Shown: positions 25,692 through 35,246, counted from the stretch's first letter. The stretch is 64,000 bases of DNA from Paraburkholderia humisilvae (GCF_902859855.1 NZ_CADIKH010000012.1:1-64000); one strand, 5' to 3'. Notes: generated from the letters alone by a model not told the origin. Numbers and translations are program-made.

Positions 25692-27217
25692 GCGGCATGC
25701 CCCCAGGGCGCGGGGCCCTGCCCGAGCGCCGCGTTCATGATCCGTTCCTCGCTCGCATCGGCGCGCGAGATTTCCGCGCTGATGCGTCCTTCGTGCATCA
25801 CCAGCACGCGGTCAGCCATGCCGAGCACTTCCGGCAGTTCGCTTGAAATCATCAGCACCGCCATGCCGTTTTGCACCAGTTCCGACAGCGCGCCATAGAC
25901 CTCGGCTTTCGCGCCGACATCGATCCCGCGCGTGGGCTCGTCGATGATCAACACATTCGGGTTCGTCGCGAGCCACTTGCCGAGCACCACTTTCTGCTGG
26001 TTGCCGCCGGACAGCGTGCCCGCCGCCGCGCTTGGGTCATCGGCCTTGAGCCGCAGCCGCGCACCCCACTGCGCAGCAAGCTGCGTCTCGCTGCGCGCGA
26101 AGATCAGCCCGTGCCGCACAAGGCGCCCGAGCACCGTCATCGACGCATTGCGCGCGATGCTGAGCTCGAGCGCCAGCCCTTGCTGGCGACGGTCTTCCGG
26201 CACCAGCGCCAGGCCCGCGCGCACCGCCGCGGCCGGACGCCCTGGTGTGAGGCGCTTGTCGCCGATGCGAACTTCGCCTGCGTCGTACGCGTCGATGCCG
26301 AAGATCGCGCGGGCCACTTCGCTGCGCCCCGCGCCGACCAGCCCCGCAAGCGCGACGATTTCACCCGCGCGGACATCGAACGAGATGTCCTTGAATACGC
26401 CGATGCGCGTCAGGCCGCGCACGGAGAGCCGCACCGCGCCTGGCGTCACGTCCGCTTTCGGATAAAACGTTTCGAGGTCGCGGCCCACCATCTTCGCGAC
26501 AATCGCGTCGGTGGTCAGTGCCGATGTCGGCGCATCGAACACCTTCGCGCCGTCACGCATGATCGTCACGTGCTGCGTCAATGCGAACACCTCGTCGAGC
26601 CGGTGCGTGATAAACAGGATAGCCACGTCGCGTTCGCGCAGCTTGCGCACGATCGCGAAGAGCCGCTCGACTTCCGGCAGCGACAACGCGGCAGTCGGCT
26701 CGTCCATGATCAGCACGCGCGCGTTCAACGACAGCGCTTTCGCGATTTCGATCACCTGCTGGTCCGCGATCGACAGCCCACGCACCAACTGGTCCGCACG
26801 CAGGTCAACGCCGAGCGACGCGAGCAGACCGTTGACCTCATCGCGCATCGCATCGTATTGAATGCGGCCGACGCGGTCCACCGGCTGACGTCCCATATAG
26901 ATGTTCTCCGCAATCGACAGATCGAAGAACAGCGTCGGTTCCTGATAGATCACGGCGAGGCCCGCGTCACGCGCTTCGGCCGGCGTCGCAAAGCGACGCG
27001 GCGTGCCGTCTACGTGGAGTTCGCCCGTGTCGGGCTGATGCACGCCGGCGAGAATCTTCACGAGCGTCGACTTGCCCGCGCCGTTTTCGCCGAGCAGCGC
27101 GTGCACTTCGCCGGGCCATAACACGAGTTCGCCATTGGCAAGCGCGCGAACGCGACCGAACGACTTGCTCGCGTGCTTCAGTTCCAGCCTCGGCACCGCG
27201 TCGGTGTGTTGCTGCAC
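25688..27217 (-). CDS. rhaT: Rhamnose ABC transporter, ATP-binding protein
   Basis: A 509-residue sugar-type ATPase with two ABC domains. The first has [14 protein letters not shown] and [10 protein letters not shown]. The second has a degenerate Walker A ([16 protein letters not shown]) and [15 protein letters not shown] with [12 protein letters not shown], typical of RbsA/XylG-like proteins. A GTG start is chosen because GGAGGAG lies 8 nt upstream; the frame is open 21 codons further without a ribosome-binding site. The end overlaps rhaP by 4 nt. Confidence 0.9.
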   Translation of the reverse strand: MQQHTDAVPRLELKHASKSFGRVRALANGELVLWPGEVHALLGENGAGKSTLVKILAGVHQPDTGELHVDGTPRRFATPAEARDAGLAVIYQEPTLFFDLSIAENIYMGRQPVDRVGRIQYDAMRDEVNGLLASLGVDLRADQLVRGLSIADQQVIEIAKALSLNARVLIMDEPTAALSLPEVERLFAIVRKLRERDVAILFITHRLDEVFALTQHVTIMRDGAKVFDAPTSALTTDAIVAKMVGRDLETFYPKADVTPGAVRLSVRGLTRIGVFKDISFDVRAGEIVALAGLVGAGRSEVARAIFGIDAYDAGEVRIGDKRLTPGRPAAAVRAGLALVPEDRRQQGLALELSIARNASMTVLGRLVRHGLIFARSETQLAAQWGARLRLKADDPSAAAGTLSGGNQQKVVLGKWLATNPNVLIIDEPTRGIDVGAKAEVYGALSELVQNGMAVLMISSELPEVLGMADRVLVMHEGRISAEISRADASEERIMNAALGQGPAPWGHAA

Positions 27218-27295
27218 TGCGTGTCTCCTCCAGCAAGCGGCATCATGCGTGCCGCGTTGTGACGGGGCCGTTACGGTCACCCGTTCGAAGCGTGT

Positions 27296-28189
27296 TCAGA
27301 TGCGATAGAGCCGCTCTGCATTGCGCACGAACAGCGCGGATTGTTCCGCGTCGCTCGCGCCGGCGACAATCGACGCATAAGCATTCCACATATCCGCATA
27401 CGAACCGAACTGCCGGTCAACCGGAAAATTCGATGCGAACATCGCGCGTTCGACACCAAACGTATCGATCGTTTCGAGCACATACGGCCGCAAGCTTTCG
27501 ACCGTCCAGCGATGATCGAACATCGCGAGGCCGCTGATCTTCACCGCGACGTTCGCACAGCCGGCGAGCTGGCGCATGCCGTCGCGCCACACGCGATAGC
27601 CCGCCACGCTGTCGCGGTCGACAAACATGCCGGTGTGATTCACGATGAACTGCGTGTCCGCATGGTCGCGCGCGAGCGCCGCGGCCTCGTCCATTTGCGA
27701 CGGATACAACTGCAGATCGAACGACATCTGGTGGCGGCGCAGCAGCGCGAAGTTCGCACGCCATGTCGTGTCCCGCATCAGATGGCGGCCGATGTAGTCG
27801 TACAAGCCGTTCTCGTGAACATTCAGGATCTGCCGCACGCCGCGCGTGTTAGCGAACGCGGCATGGCCTTCCAGAATTTCCTGCGCATTGGGCAACGACA
27901 AGTCCACCCATGCGACGACCCCGTTCGGCATGCGGCGCGACGCCGGATCGTCGGCGATCCGCTGCAGCCAGCGCGTTTCTTCCACCGGGTCAGCCGGATC
28001 GTGATTCGCTTCGACGTGTACCACTTTCAACACTTCGATCGGCTGCGCATCCGCCAACAGGTCAGCGAGCAGATAGTCGTGCCGCAGGTCGCGCGCGTCG
28101 CCGACGAACGACACGCCGGGGTTCGCGAGCCACGGATAGTGATGCGTCTTCAGGTCCCACAGATGAATGTGCGGGTCGACCACTTGCAT
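27296..28189 (-). CDS. Amidohydrolase-type sugar lactonase, probably L-rhamnono-1,4-lactonase
   Basis: A 297-residue amidohydrolase-2 family protein. The metal motif is VDPHIHLWDL at the N-terminus. INHTG-like FIVNHTGMFVDRD, KISGLAMF and FASNFPVDRQFGSY complete the active site, as in L-fuconolactonase and rhamnonolactonase relatives. In a cluster with rhamnose dehydrogenase and rhamnonate dehydratase it should open L-rhamnono-1,4-lactone to L-rhamnonate. It lies 32 nt after rhaM. Confidence 0.82.
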   Translation of the reverse strand: MQVVDPHIHLWDLKTHHYPWLANPGVSFVGDARDLRHDYLLADLLADAQPIEVLKVVHVEANHDPADPVEETRWLQRIADDPASRRMPNGVVAWVDLSLPNAQEILEGHAAFANTRGVRQILNVHENGLYDYIGRHLMRDTTWRANFALLRRHQMSFDLQLYPSQMDEAAALARDHADTQFIVNHTGMFVDRDSVAGYRVWRDGMRQLAGCANVAVKISGLAMFDHRWTVESLRPYVLETIDTFGVERAMFASNFPVDRQFGSYADMWNAYASIVAGASDAEQSALFVRNAERLYRI

Positions 28190-28221
28190 GGAGCGTCCTT
28201 GGTTCGTTAAGCGTCGTCAGG

Positions 28222-28554
28222 TCACTTGTTATGTTGGGCAACGGGCAATGCGAAGACCCGTGCGAGAGGCTGCTGAAGCGGCGTGTGATCCGCGGCGGTC
28301 TGCATGATGTCCGCCATGTAATCCCACCATTTGCGCATCACGTCGAGATGCGGCAACTGGTCCATGGTGTGATCGTCGGTGCGCGTGAGCACGGCGAACA
28401 GATGGTGCGTTGCGTCATCATAGAAGATCGAATAGTCATGCACGCCGGCATGATGCAATGCATCAACCAGCTCCGGCCAGATCTGCGCGTGGCGGCGTTC
28501 GTATTCGTCGCGCATGCCGGGGTTGAGCACCATCCGGAAAGCGATTGTCTCCAT
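28222..28554 (-). CDS. rhaM: L-rhamnose mutarotase
   Basis: A 110-residue protein interconverting alpha- and beta-L-rhamnose. The catalytic pair Y18 and H22 is present in YERRHAQIWPEL, and DYSIFYDDATHHLFAVL and KWWDYMADIM fit the family. It is the first gene of operon 1. The ATG METIAFRM begins right at the domain. Confidence 0.93.
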   Translation of the reverse strand: METIAFRMVLNPGMRDEYERRHAQIWPELVDALHHAGVHDYSIFYDDATHHLFAVLTRTDDHTMDQLPHLDVMRKWWDYMADIMQTAADHTPLQQPLARVFALPVAQHNK

Positions 28555-28650
28555 GTCGCGTTGTCTCCCGTCCTCTTTCGTGCCGGACCTGGTTTTCTTG
28601 CTGTGTGCGGCGGTTTGCCGGGCGCTTTCGCGGTCGCGCGTATGCAACGA

Positions 28651-28679
28651 CTATAATTCGGGCGTCGATAGCCTCACAA
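28651..28679 (-). promoter_or_regulatory. Promoter of rhamnose operon 1
   Basis: On the minus strand TTGTGA (-35), a 17-nt spacer and TTATAG (-10) lie about 95 nt upstream of rhaM. The same layout, TTGTTC-N17-TTATAT, precedes operon 2. The shared GAT-N11-ATC element is at the same distance in both. Confidence 0.6.
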
Positions 28680-28716
28680 TCCGTAGTTTGGATGGGGCGA
28701 TACCGAAACCGAATCG
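28678..28716. promoter_or_regulatory. LysR operator of rhamnose operon 1 and the LysR gene
   Basis: A 39-nt block is shared with 32857-32895. Both begin AATCCG, contain GGATGGGG and GATA, and carry GAT-N11-ATC (28699-28715), a T-N11-A LysR motif. Its centre is near -63 from the predicted rhaM start. It ends 8 nt before the LysR ATG, so autorepression is plausible. Confidence 0.6.
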
Positions 28717-28724
28717 CACAGACC

Positions 28725-29723
28725 ATGAGCCAGAACGCCGCCACCGTCGCCCTGATCAACCGGCTCAAGTTCAAACATCTTGCGCTGCTCGTCGCGCTCG
28801 ACGACACGCGCAACGTCCATCAGGCCGCCGATGCGATCAATGTCGCGCAGCCAAGCGCGAGCCGGATGCTCGGCGACATCGAGGAAGCGCTCGGCTTTCT
28901 GCTGTTCGAGCGCAACGCGCGCGGCATGCAGCCCACCCCGCTTGGCGTCGTCACCCTGGCCTATGCGCGTCGCGCGCTGGCGGAACTCACGCGCTTCGCC
29001 AACGACCTCGAGGTGAAGCGCAAAGGCGGCCATGGCCAGTTGACGGTCGGTGCGATCATGGGCGCGGCGCCCGATCTGCTCGCGATGGCGGTGGCTGCGC
29101 TGAAAACCGAGCGGCCGTTGCTGAACGTCTGCATCCTCGGTGAAACCAGCGACCAGGTCGTGCAACTGCTGCACCGCCGCGAAATCGACCTCGCACTCGG
29201 GCGCCTGACGAATCCGCTGCAGCACAACGATTTCAGCTTTGAGCCGCTGGCGCGCGAGACGCTGCTGCTGGTCGTGCGCGCGGTGCATCCGCTGGTACGG
29301 CGCACGGCCCTCACGCTGCCCGAGTTGATCGACTGGCCATGGGTCGCGCAGCCGATTACCAGCCCGGCACGCGTGCTGTTCGAAGAAGAGCTCGCACGAG
29401 CGGGCCTCACGACGCCCGCGAATCTCACCGAATGCGCGTCGATCTTCGCGACGCTGCAACTGCTCGAAAACTACGATGCGGTCGCGATGCTGCCCGAATC
29501 GGTCGTGCGCGATCACGTGCGCGGCAAACTGCTGGTCGCGTTGCCGGTCGAAATCGGCAAAAGCCTCGCGGGTTTCGGCATTCTGACGCGCAAGGAAGAA
29601 CCACTTGCCGAGCCGGCCGAACGCTTCGTCGAATTGCTGCGTCAGCATTCGCTTTCGCTAAAACGCGATACGCCGGCGCCCACCGACGCGACGCAGGCGT
29701 GGCGGACCGTGCCTTCACACTGA
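28725..29723 (+). CDS. LysR-family regulator of the rhamnose genes
   Basis: A 332-residue LysR protein. The HTH lies at about residues 12-70 (HQAADAINVAQPSASRML), and the effector domain (GQLTVGAIMGAAPDLLAMAVAAL) resembles GbpR-type sugar regulators. It lies between the two rhamnose operons, both carrying the same GAT-N11-ATC operator. The ATG MSQNAATVALIN is chosen because the open frame upstream covers the operator. Confidence 0.88.
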   Translation: MSQNAATVALINRLKFKHLALLVALDDTRNVHQAADAINVAQPSASRMLGDIEEALGFLLFERNARGMQPTPLGVVTLAYARRALAELTRFANDLEVKRKGGHGQLTVGAIMGAAPDLLAMAVAALKTERPLLNVCILGETSDQVVQLLHRREIDLALGRLTNPLQHNDFSFEPLARETLLLVVRAVHPLVRRTALTLPELIDWPWVAQPITSPARVLFEEELARAGLTTPANLTECASIFATLQLLENYDAVAMLPESVVRDHVRGKLLVALPVEIGKSLAGFGILTRKEEPLAEPAERFVELLRQHSLSLKRDTPAPTDATQAWRTVPSH

Positions 29724-29781
29724 ACGCCGTATTGGCCGCCACGCCTTCTTGACCGCCATTCAGCCGCTGCATTCAGCGGCC

Positions 29782-30564
29782 TCATTGCAGATTCACGAAC
29801 AAACCGCCATCAACAAGCAATGCCGCACCCGTCACATAGCGGGCCCGGTCCGATGCGAGAAACACCACACAATCCGCGACGTCATCGGGACGACCCAAAC
29901 GCCCGAGCGGAATGCGCTTTTCGAAGTACGCCTTCTTCGCTTCGTCGGCGAGGTCCTCCGCGTTCAGATCGGTTGCGATCGTGCCGGGCATCACCGAGTT
30001 GCATCGAATACCGTACGGACCCAGCGCAAGCGCGCATGATTGCATCAGCGAATGAACGCCGGCCTTGGTCGGTGTGTAGTGCGTCTGCATGCCGCCGCCG
30101 ACCAGCGCGCTGATCGAACTCGTCGCGACGATCGCACCGCCGGTGCCCTGCGCCTTCATCTGCTGCGCGGCAGCCTGCGTCACATAGAACGCGCCGTTCA
30201 GGTTCACCGCGACGGTGGTTTCAAGCACGTCGGCCGGCATATCGAGAAAGGCGTGGAACGGACAGATGCCCGCATTGCTCGCGAGCACATCGACTTTGCC
30301 GAACGCGGCGACCGTGCGGCGCACGAGTTCCGCTCCGGTCGCCCGCTCGGCGACATTGCCTTCAACCGCGATCACGCGGCGTCCGAGCGCTTCGATTTCG
30401 TCGATCACTTCCCCGACCGCCGAGCGTCGGCCATACGACGCATCGTTGTCACCCCAGTAATTGATCGCGACATCCGCACCTTCCTTCGCGCATGCAACCG
30501 CGATCGCACGGCCGATGCCGCGCGAGCCGCCCGTCACGATCACCGCCTTGTCTTTCAGCAGCAC
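29782..30564 (-). CDS. L-rhamnose 1-dehydrogenase (SDR)
   Basis: A 260-residue short-chain dehydrogenase oxidising L-rhamnose to L-rhamnono-lactone. The cofactor motif is TGGSRGIG (11-18) and the catalytic residues are S149/S150, Y163 and K167 in HYTPTKAG. The segments SNAGICPFHAFLDMP and GPYGIRCNSVMPGTIATDLN match what I know of bacterial L-rhamnose 1-dehydrogenases. It is the last gene of operon 2, after rhamnonate dehydratase. Confidence 0.87.
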   Translation of the reverse strand: MLLKDKAVIVTGGSRGIGRAIAVACAKEGADVAINYWGDNDASYGRRSAVGEVIDEIEALGRRVIAVEGNVAERATGAELVRRTVAAFGKVDVLASNAGICPFHAFLDMPADVLETTVAVNLNGAFYVTQAAAQQMKAQGTGGAIVATSSISALVGGGMQTHYTPTKAGVHSLMQSCALALGPYGIRCNSVMPGTIATDLNAEDLADEAKKAYFEKRIPLGRLGRPDDVADCVVFLASDRARYVTGAALLVDGGLFVNLQ

Positions 30565-30647
30565 AAGCGTCTCCTTCGTTTTGCTGACTTCGATGCGCGC
30601 GCAATCATGATGCGTTGCGCACGCTACCTATGCGCGGCCCCAACTGC

Positions 30648-30703
30648 GCGCGGTTAATGCGGCGCGGTTAATGCGGCGCGGTTAATGCGGCGCGGTTAAT
30701 GCG
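30648..30703. repeat. Four perfect 14-bp tandem repeats over the rhamnonate dehydratase stop codon
   Basis: The unit GCGCGGTTAATGCG is repeated four times without change. The copy nearest the gene (30690-30703) contains the last codons and stop of the dehydratase (CAT TAA on the minus strand). Each further copy repeats a CAT TAA. It looks like recent slippage amplification and changes only the 3' untranslated region. Confidence 0.95.
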
Positions 30704-31874
30704 GATAAGGCCGCACCAGCGCGCATTCCGGGTTCAGACGCACGCCGAAGCCCGGCGTATCCGGCACCTTCAACCGGCCATTGACGGGCACCGGCTCGTC
30801 GAGCAGCAGCGGCGTGAACATCGGCACCACCTGGTCGGCTTTCGGCGCCATCATCAGGAACTCGGAGAATGGCGAGTTGTGCCGCGTCACGACGAAGTGA
30901 TAGCTGTACACCGATGACCCATGCGGCACGACCATCACGTTATGCGCATCGGCGAGCGCCGAGATCTTGATCAGCTCGGTGATGCCGCCGCACCAGCCGA
31001 CATCCGGCTGGATCAGATCGCAGCATTGCATTTCGAGCAGCATCCGGAAACCCCAGCGCGTCGCTTCATGTTCGCCGGTGGACACCATCATGCCGCGTGG
31101 AACGTTGCGGCGCAGTTCGGCGTAACCCCAGTAGTCATCGGGCGGCAAGGCTTCCTCGAGCCATTTCAGACCGTATTCGTGCGCGGCTTTCGCGAGCCTG
31201 GTCGCGTAGGTGACGTCGAGGCTCATCCAGCAGTCGTACATCAACCAGAAGTCGTCGCCGACGCGGCTGCGCATGTCGGCCAGCCGCTCGATGTTCTGCT
31301 TCAGGCCGGCTTCGCCTTCAGCGGGGCCGTGCTGCAGCGGCAGTTTGCCGCCGATAAAGCCCATGCCCTTGGCGAGATCCGGCCGCGCGCCAGTCGCATA
31401 GAACATCAATTCGTCGCGCACCGGCCCACCCAATAGTTGGTACACCGGCTCCTTACGCACTTTCGCGAGCAGATCCCACAACGCCAGATCGACGCCGGAG
31501 ATCGTATTGAGCACGATACCCTTGCGGCCGTAGTAAAGCGTCGAGAAGTACATCTGATCCCACATTTTCTCGATGTCGGTCACGAGCTGACCTTCAAGAA
31601 AACGCGCGAGATGCCGTTCGACGATAAACGCGCCAATCTCGCCGCCGGTCGTTACCGCAAAACCGACGGTGCCGTCGCTCGCTTCGATCTCGACCACCAG
31701 CGTGCCGAGCACGTTGATGCCGAACGACTGCCGGCTTTGCCGGTACTCGGGGTAACGCGCCATCGGCGTCGCGATATGGTCGTCAATCCAATGGCCACCG
31801 GCCTGATCGTGATAGTCAGCGCCGCCGCCGCGGACGACGAAGGCACGCACGTGCCGGATAGTAGGCATCGCCAT
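30696..31874 (-). CDS. rhmD: L-rhamnonate dehydratase
   Basis: A 392-residue enolase-superfamily enzyme converting L-rhamnonate to 2-keto-3-deoxy-L-rhamnonate. It starts [24 protein letters not shown]. The Mg ligands lie in [19 protein letters not shown] and [25 protein letters not shown] carries the catalytic His. The ATG with GGAGCC before it is preferred to a TTG two codons earlier. The stop codon lies inside a 14-bp tandem repeat. Confidence 0.92.
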   Translation of the reverse strand: MAMPTIRHVRAFVVRGGGADYHDQAGGHWIDDHIATPMARYPEYRQSRQSFGINVLGTLVVEIEASDGTVGFAVTTGGEIGAFIVERHLARFLEGQLVTDIEKMWDQMYFSTLYYGRKGIVLNTISGVDLALWDLLAKVRKEPVYQLLGGPVRDELMFYATGARPDLAKGMGFIGGKLPLQHGPAEGEAGLKQNIERLADMRSRVGDDFWLMYDCWMSLDVTYATRLAKAAHEYGLKWLEEALPPDDYWGYAELRRNVPRGMMVSTGEHEATRWGFRMLLEMQCCDLIQPDVGWCGGITELIKISALADAHNVMVVPHGSSVYSYHFVVTRHNSPFSEFLMMAPKADQVVPMFTPLLLDEPVPVNGRLKVPDTPGFGVRLNPECALVRPYPH

Positions 31875-31984
31875 GTTCAAAGGCTCCGTTTTGTTGTGCG
31901 GTTGTGCAGTTGTGCACGCAACGACCCGGACACGAATGGACGTGCTGGGCAGCCGCGCTTTTTTGGGTAGGACCGGTAAGCCGA

Positions 31985-32737
31985 TCAGTACGTCGCGCGT
32001 CCGCCGGACAGATCGAATACCGCGCCGGTGCTGAACGCGCAGTCTTCCGATGACAGCCAGAGGATCATCGACGCGGCTTCTTCGGGCAGCAGGAAGCGGT
32101 TCATCGGGATCTTCGACAGCATGTAGTCGATATGCTCCTGCTTCATCGAATCGAAGATTTCAGTCTTCGCCGCCGCGGGCGTGACCGCGTTGACGAGAAT
32201 GTTCTTTGTCGCGAGTTCCTTGCCGAGCGATTTGGTCAGGCCGATCAGTCCCGCCTTCGATGCGCTGTAGTGCGACGCGTTCGGGTTGCCTTCCTTGCCT
32301 GCCACCGACGCGATATTGACGATGCGGCCGTAATTCTGTTTGATCATCAGCGGCACGATTGCGCGGCACGTCAGATACGGGCCGATCAGATTCACGTCGA
32401 TCACGCGGCGCCACACGTCCGGCGCCAGTTCCCAGGTCGTGCCGTTGCCGCCGGTGATGCCCGCGCAATTGATCAGCACATGGATTGCGCCGTGCGCGGC
32501 GACGGCTGCGGCGACCGCCTTGTCGATGGACGCTTCGTCGGTCAATTCGACGGTGCTCGCCGAAACCGTGCCCAATTCCCCGAGTTCTTTCCTGCTGCGC
32601 TCGAGCCGCTCGGCGTCGATGTCCCACAGCGCGACTTGCGCGCCTGAACGCAGTGCGCGTTGCGCGACCGCGTAGCCAATGCCGCGTGCTCCGCCGGTAA
32701 TGACGACGACGCGGCCCTCCAGATCGATCTGATTCAT
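31985..32737 (-). CDS. 2-keto-3-deoxy-L-rhamnonate 4-dehydrogenase (SDR)
   Basis: A 250-residue short-chain dehydrogenase with [16 protein letters not shown]144, Y157 and K161 (HYSASKAG). Heading the operon with rhamnonate dehydratase and rhamnose dehydrogenase, it most likely oxidises 2-keto-3-deoxy-L-rhamnonate to 2,4-diketo-3-deoxy-L-rhamnonate (the dehydrogenase variant of the pathway). Sequence alone does not prove the substrate. The [11 protein letters not shown] begins at the fold. Confidence 0.82.
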   Translation of the reverse strand: MNQIDLEGRVVVITGGARGIGYAVAQRALRSGAQVALWDIDAERLERSRKELGELGTVSASTVELTDEASIDKAVAAAVAAHGAIHVLINCAGITGGNGTTWELAPDVWRRVIDVNLIGPYLTCRAIVPLMIKQNYGRIVNIASVAGKEGNPNASHYSASKAGLIGLTKSLGKELATKNILVNAVTPAAAKTEIFDSMKQEHIDYMLSKIPMNRFLLPEEAASMILWLSSEDCAFSTGAVFDLSGGRATY

Positions 32738-32829
32738 CGTGTGCGCTCCTGTACAGCGCGCGACAGTGCACGCGCCGTTATCGTTATTGCCGATTCTGTT
32801 CGGCTTATTGCCGGGTCCGGTTCCGGTCA

Positions 32830-32858
32830 ATATAAGGCGGCACGCGATGTGGGAACAA
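32830..32858 (-). promoter_or_regulatory. Promoter of rhamnose operon 2
   Basis: TTGTTC, a 17-nt spacer and TTATAT on the minus strand, about 90 nt upstream of the dehydrogenase ATG. It is the counterpart of the rhaM promoter. Confidence 0.6.
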
Positions 32859-32895
32859 TCCGCGTATTGGATGGGGTGATAGCAAAAGCGGATCG
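32857..32895. promoter_or_regulatory. LysR operator of rhamnose operon 2
   Basis: The second copy of the block at 28678-28716. AATCCG, GGATGGGG, GATA and GAT-N11-ATC (32878-32894) are conserved while the intervening bases differ, which suggests selection and not simple recent duplication. The centre is near -64 from the predicted start, the normal LysR recognition position. Confidence 0.6.
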
Positions 32896-32908
32896 GGGCG
32901 CAGCAGAT

Positions 32909-33628
32909 TCAGTCGAGCAATGCCGGGTCGTGTATCGCGCCGGTCAGCAATTCGACAAACGCCTGCAGGGTCTGCGACAGCGTACGGCCCGCCATTGTCT
33001 GGACTTGCAGCGTGCGTTGATGCAGCTCCGGATTGACGATCGGCACCGCGGCAAGTCCGTCCGGCGTCAACCGGCTGCGCACGGTCAGGTAGCCCGTCAA
33101 GGTGACGGCATCGGTCAGTCGCACGAAGCTTTGCAGCGCCGCATGATAGTTGCTGACGAATACCGGCTCGAATACGAGCCCTTCGAGGCTGCACGAAATA
33201 TCAAATAACTGCCGGATCGTCACGCCCTGATGATCGATCGCGAGCGGCCATGCGGCCAGGTCTGCAAGCGACACCGACTCGCGCGAGGCGAACGGATGAT
33301 CGCTTCTTACCAGTGCGAAGATCGGCGCGCGCTGTGAGACCAGCACGTTGATATCCTTTTCCGGCGCGATGCTGAAGCACACGGCGATGTCCGCGGTGCC
33401 CTCACGTACGCGTTGCGTCGCAACGCAGGCCCTGACACATCGAGCTGGAAATGCGTGGCCGGATACGTCATCAGAAAACGCGCGAACACCTGCGGCAAGA
33501 AGTGCGGCGCCACGCCCTCGGAACTGGCGACGCGTATCGTCGCGCGGCCACCGTTGCCCAGCCCGCGGATCTCCTCGGTCACGCGCTCCGCATCGAGCAG
33601 GCTGCGCTTCAAGCGAATGGATTGCACA
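32909..33628 (-). pseudogene. LysR-family gene remnant (HTH missing, frameshifted)
   Basis: Only the effector domain remains. The 5' part reads SLLDAERVTEEIRGLGNGG...THFQLDVSGPAL in one frame (about 33430-33627). The rest continues in another frame (VREGTADIAVCFSIAPEKD ... LLTGAIHDPALLD) to the stop. About 70 N-terminal residues, including the whole DNA-binding domain, are absent, and unrelated sequence begins at about 33629. A one-base indel near 33430, beside a GCGTTGCG/CGCAACGC palindrome, explains the frame change. Confidence 0.8.
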
Positions 33629-33629
33629 G

Positions 33630-33884
33630 ATGCGCACGCCTTGTGCGATTGCGCCGTTCTATGGGTATCTGGTGTGGCTCAACACCCATCGAAAGATATT
33701 CCCGAGCGTGCCGGCGTCGAGCTATTTCGGCGTCGGGGCGGGCAGTTCCTTCACGTGGATAGAGCCCGAACGCCGGATCGCAGCGGTGGTGCGCTGGCTG
33801 AATCCGGCCGCCGCCGACGGCTTCTTCGGACGCGTGTTCGATGCTATCGATGCCGCGCCCACTCGCCAGCGCGCGCAAGCGTAA
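33630..33884 (+). pseudogene. C-terminal fragment of a beta-lactamase-like serine hydrolase
   Basis: About 84 residues in one frame: FYGYLVWLNTHRKIFPSVPA, then SYFGVGAGSSFTWIEPE and VVRWLNPAAADGFFGRVFDAID. This is the usual C-terminal end of class C beta-lactamase-related hydrolases (YGYLWWLN..., GAGG..IWVDPE...VVVVRW). The N-terminal two thirds, with the SxxK and YxN motifs, are missing. It abuts the LysR remnant, so one deletion or rearrangement probably removed parts of both genes. Confidence 0.7.
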
Positions 33885-33920
33885 CGCGGCCGGCGCGGCG
33901 CCGCCCCTACACATGACGGG

Positions 33921-34145
33921 TCAGTGCGCGCTGCGCGGACCCCGCGTCAATGCGTCGAACAGTTGCTCCGCTTCGGTCAATTCCTCGAGCGCCCGCTCGA
34001 GGCGCGACACCGCGTCGGAGTGGCTGATCGGCAACTCGCCGTCAACCTCTCCGCGCACCAGCCTGAACGCCTGCTCGACGTCTCGGGTCGCGCGCACATA
34101 GCGCGCGGCCGCATTCGATTCGCGCGAATTCGACATGCTTGTCAT
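33921..34145 (-). CDS. Small hypothetical protein
   Basis: A 74-residue soluble, helical, acidic protein (DVEQAFRLVRGEVDGELPISHSDAVSRLERALEELTEAEQLF). A GGAG motif 8 nt before the ATG supports translation. I do not recognise a family. Confidence 0.5.
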   Translation of the reverse strand: MTSMSNSRESNAAARYVRATRDVEQAFRLVRGEVDGELPISHSDAVSRLERALEELTEAEQLFDALTRGPRSAH

Positions 34146-34314
34146 CGTGGTTCTCCGTCTGCCTGCAAATCACACAGACGCCAGGTTACCAGGCCGGCAA
34201 GAGGCTGTCCAGGAACACGCGCACACTGTTGTAAACAGTCACACTGGCCGTGATGGAGCAGTGAGCGAAGCACGATCGCGTACTTCACGTTGCGCTGCGA
34301 GGTGACGAGGCCGT

Positions 34315-35049
34315 CTAGCTGCTCATGTACCAGCCGCCATTCACATTGATTGTCTGGCCGTTGATATAGCCGTTGTTCGCGAGCAGCACCGCGATATCCG
34401 CCACTTCATCGACGTCGCCTAAGCGACCGACCGGAATCACGTCCTTTTTGATGTTGGGATTGCCGCTAACCATATCGGTCTCGATCAGCGCCGGCGCAAT
34501 CGCATTCGATGTCACGCCGGTCTTCGCAAGCAGCGTGGCATAGCTGTGCGCGAGACCGATCATGCCCGCCTTCGATGCCGCATAGTGCGGACCGATCACA
34601 CCGCCCGTCTGCGCGGCAACCGACGACAGCATGATCAGGCGTCCCCACCCGCGCGACACCATTTCCGGCGCGACCTCCTGCGTAGCAAGAAATGCCGACG
34701 TGAGGTTCGTCGTGATGGTCATGTTCCAGTCGTCGACGGTGAGCTGATGCCACGGCTTTGCGTGGCCGATGCCCGCGTTGTTCACGAGCACGTCGATCTT
34801 GCCGAACGCGTGGCGCGCGCGATCGGCCATCTTTTTGATGCCAACCGCATCGCGCACGTCGACCTGAATCGCGATCGCTTTCGCTCCGCTCGCTTCGATC
34901 TGCTCGACCGTTTCGCGAGCCGGCGCTGCGGCGTCCTTGTACGTCAGCGCGACCGACATGCCGCATTTTGCATACGCAAGCGCGATCGCCTTACCGATAC
35001 CGCGGCTCCCGCCCGTCACAAGCGCCACCTTTCCTGCCAGATTCGTCAT
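34315..35049 (-). CDS. SDR-family oxidoreductase (FabG-like)
   Basis: A 244-residue short-chain dehydrogenase with TGGSRGIGKAIA, NNAGIGHAKPWH, SSVAAQ and HYAASKAG (catalytic Tyr/Lys), ending NGQTINVNGGWYMSS as in FabG and acetoacetyl-CoA reductases. No fatty-acid or PHB genes are adjacent, so its substrate is open. The ATG MTNLAGK is chosen over a long upstream open frame without family similarity. Confidence 0.85.
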   Translation of the reverse strand: MTNLAGKVALVTGGSRGIGKAIALAYAKCGMSVALTYKDAAAPARETVEQIEASGAKAIAIQVDVRDAVGIKKMADRARHAFGKIDVLVNNAGIGHAKPWHQLTVDDWNMTITTNLTSAFLATQEVAPEMVSRGWGRLIMLSSVAAQTGGVIGPHYAASKAGMIGLAHSYATLLAKTGVTSNAIAPALIETDMVSGNPNIKKDVIPVGRLGDVDEVADIAVLLANNGYINGQTINVNGGWYMSS

Positions 35050-35246
35050 TGCAAGCCTCCTTGTCGTGCGCGACAGTCCTGTCCAGCGACAGTCTTGCGG
35101 ATGAATCCCGTGAGAAAGACAGCGCGAACCGGAGTTCCCCCCGGCCTTCGCGCCGCACGGCGTACAGGTCAACCCAATCATTTTGCCAACGGCGCAATCG
35201 TTTCACTTGATAGACTTGCGGCTTGCCAAGTCGACGGAAACAACGC

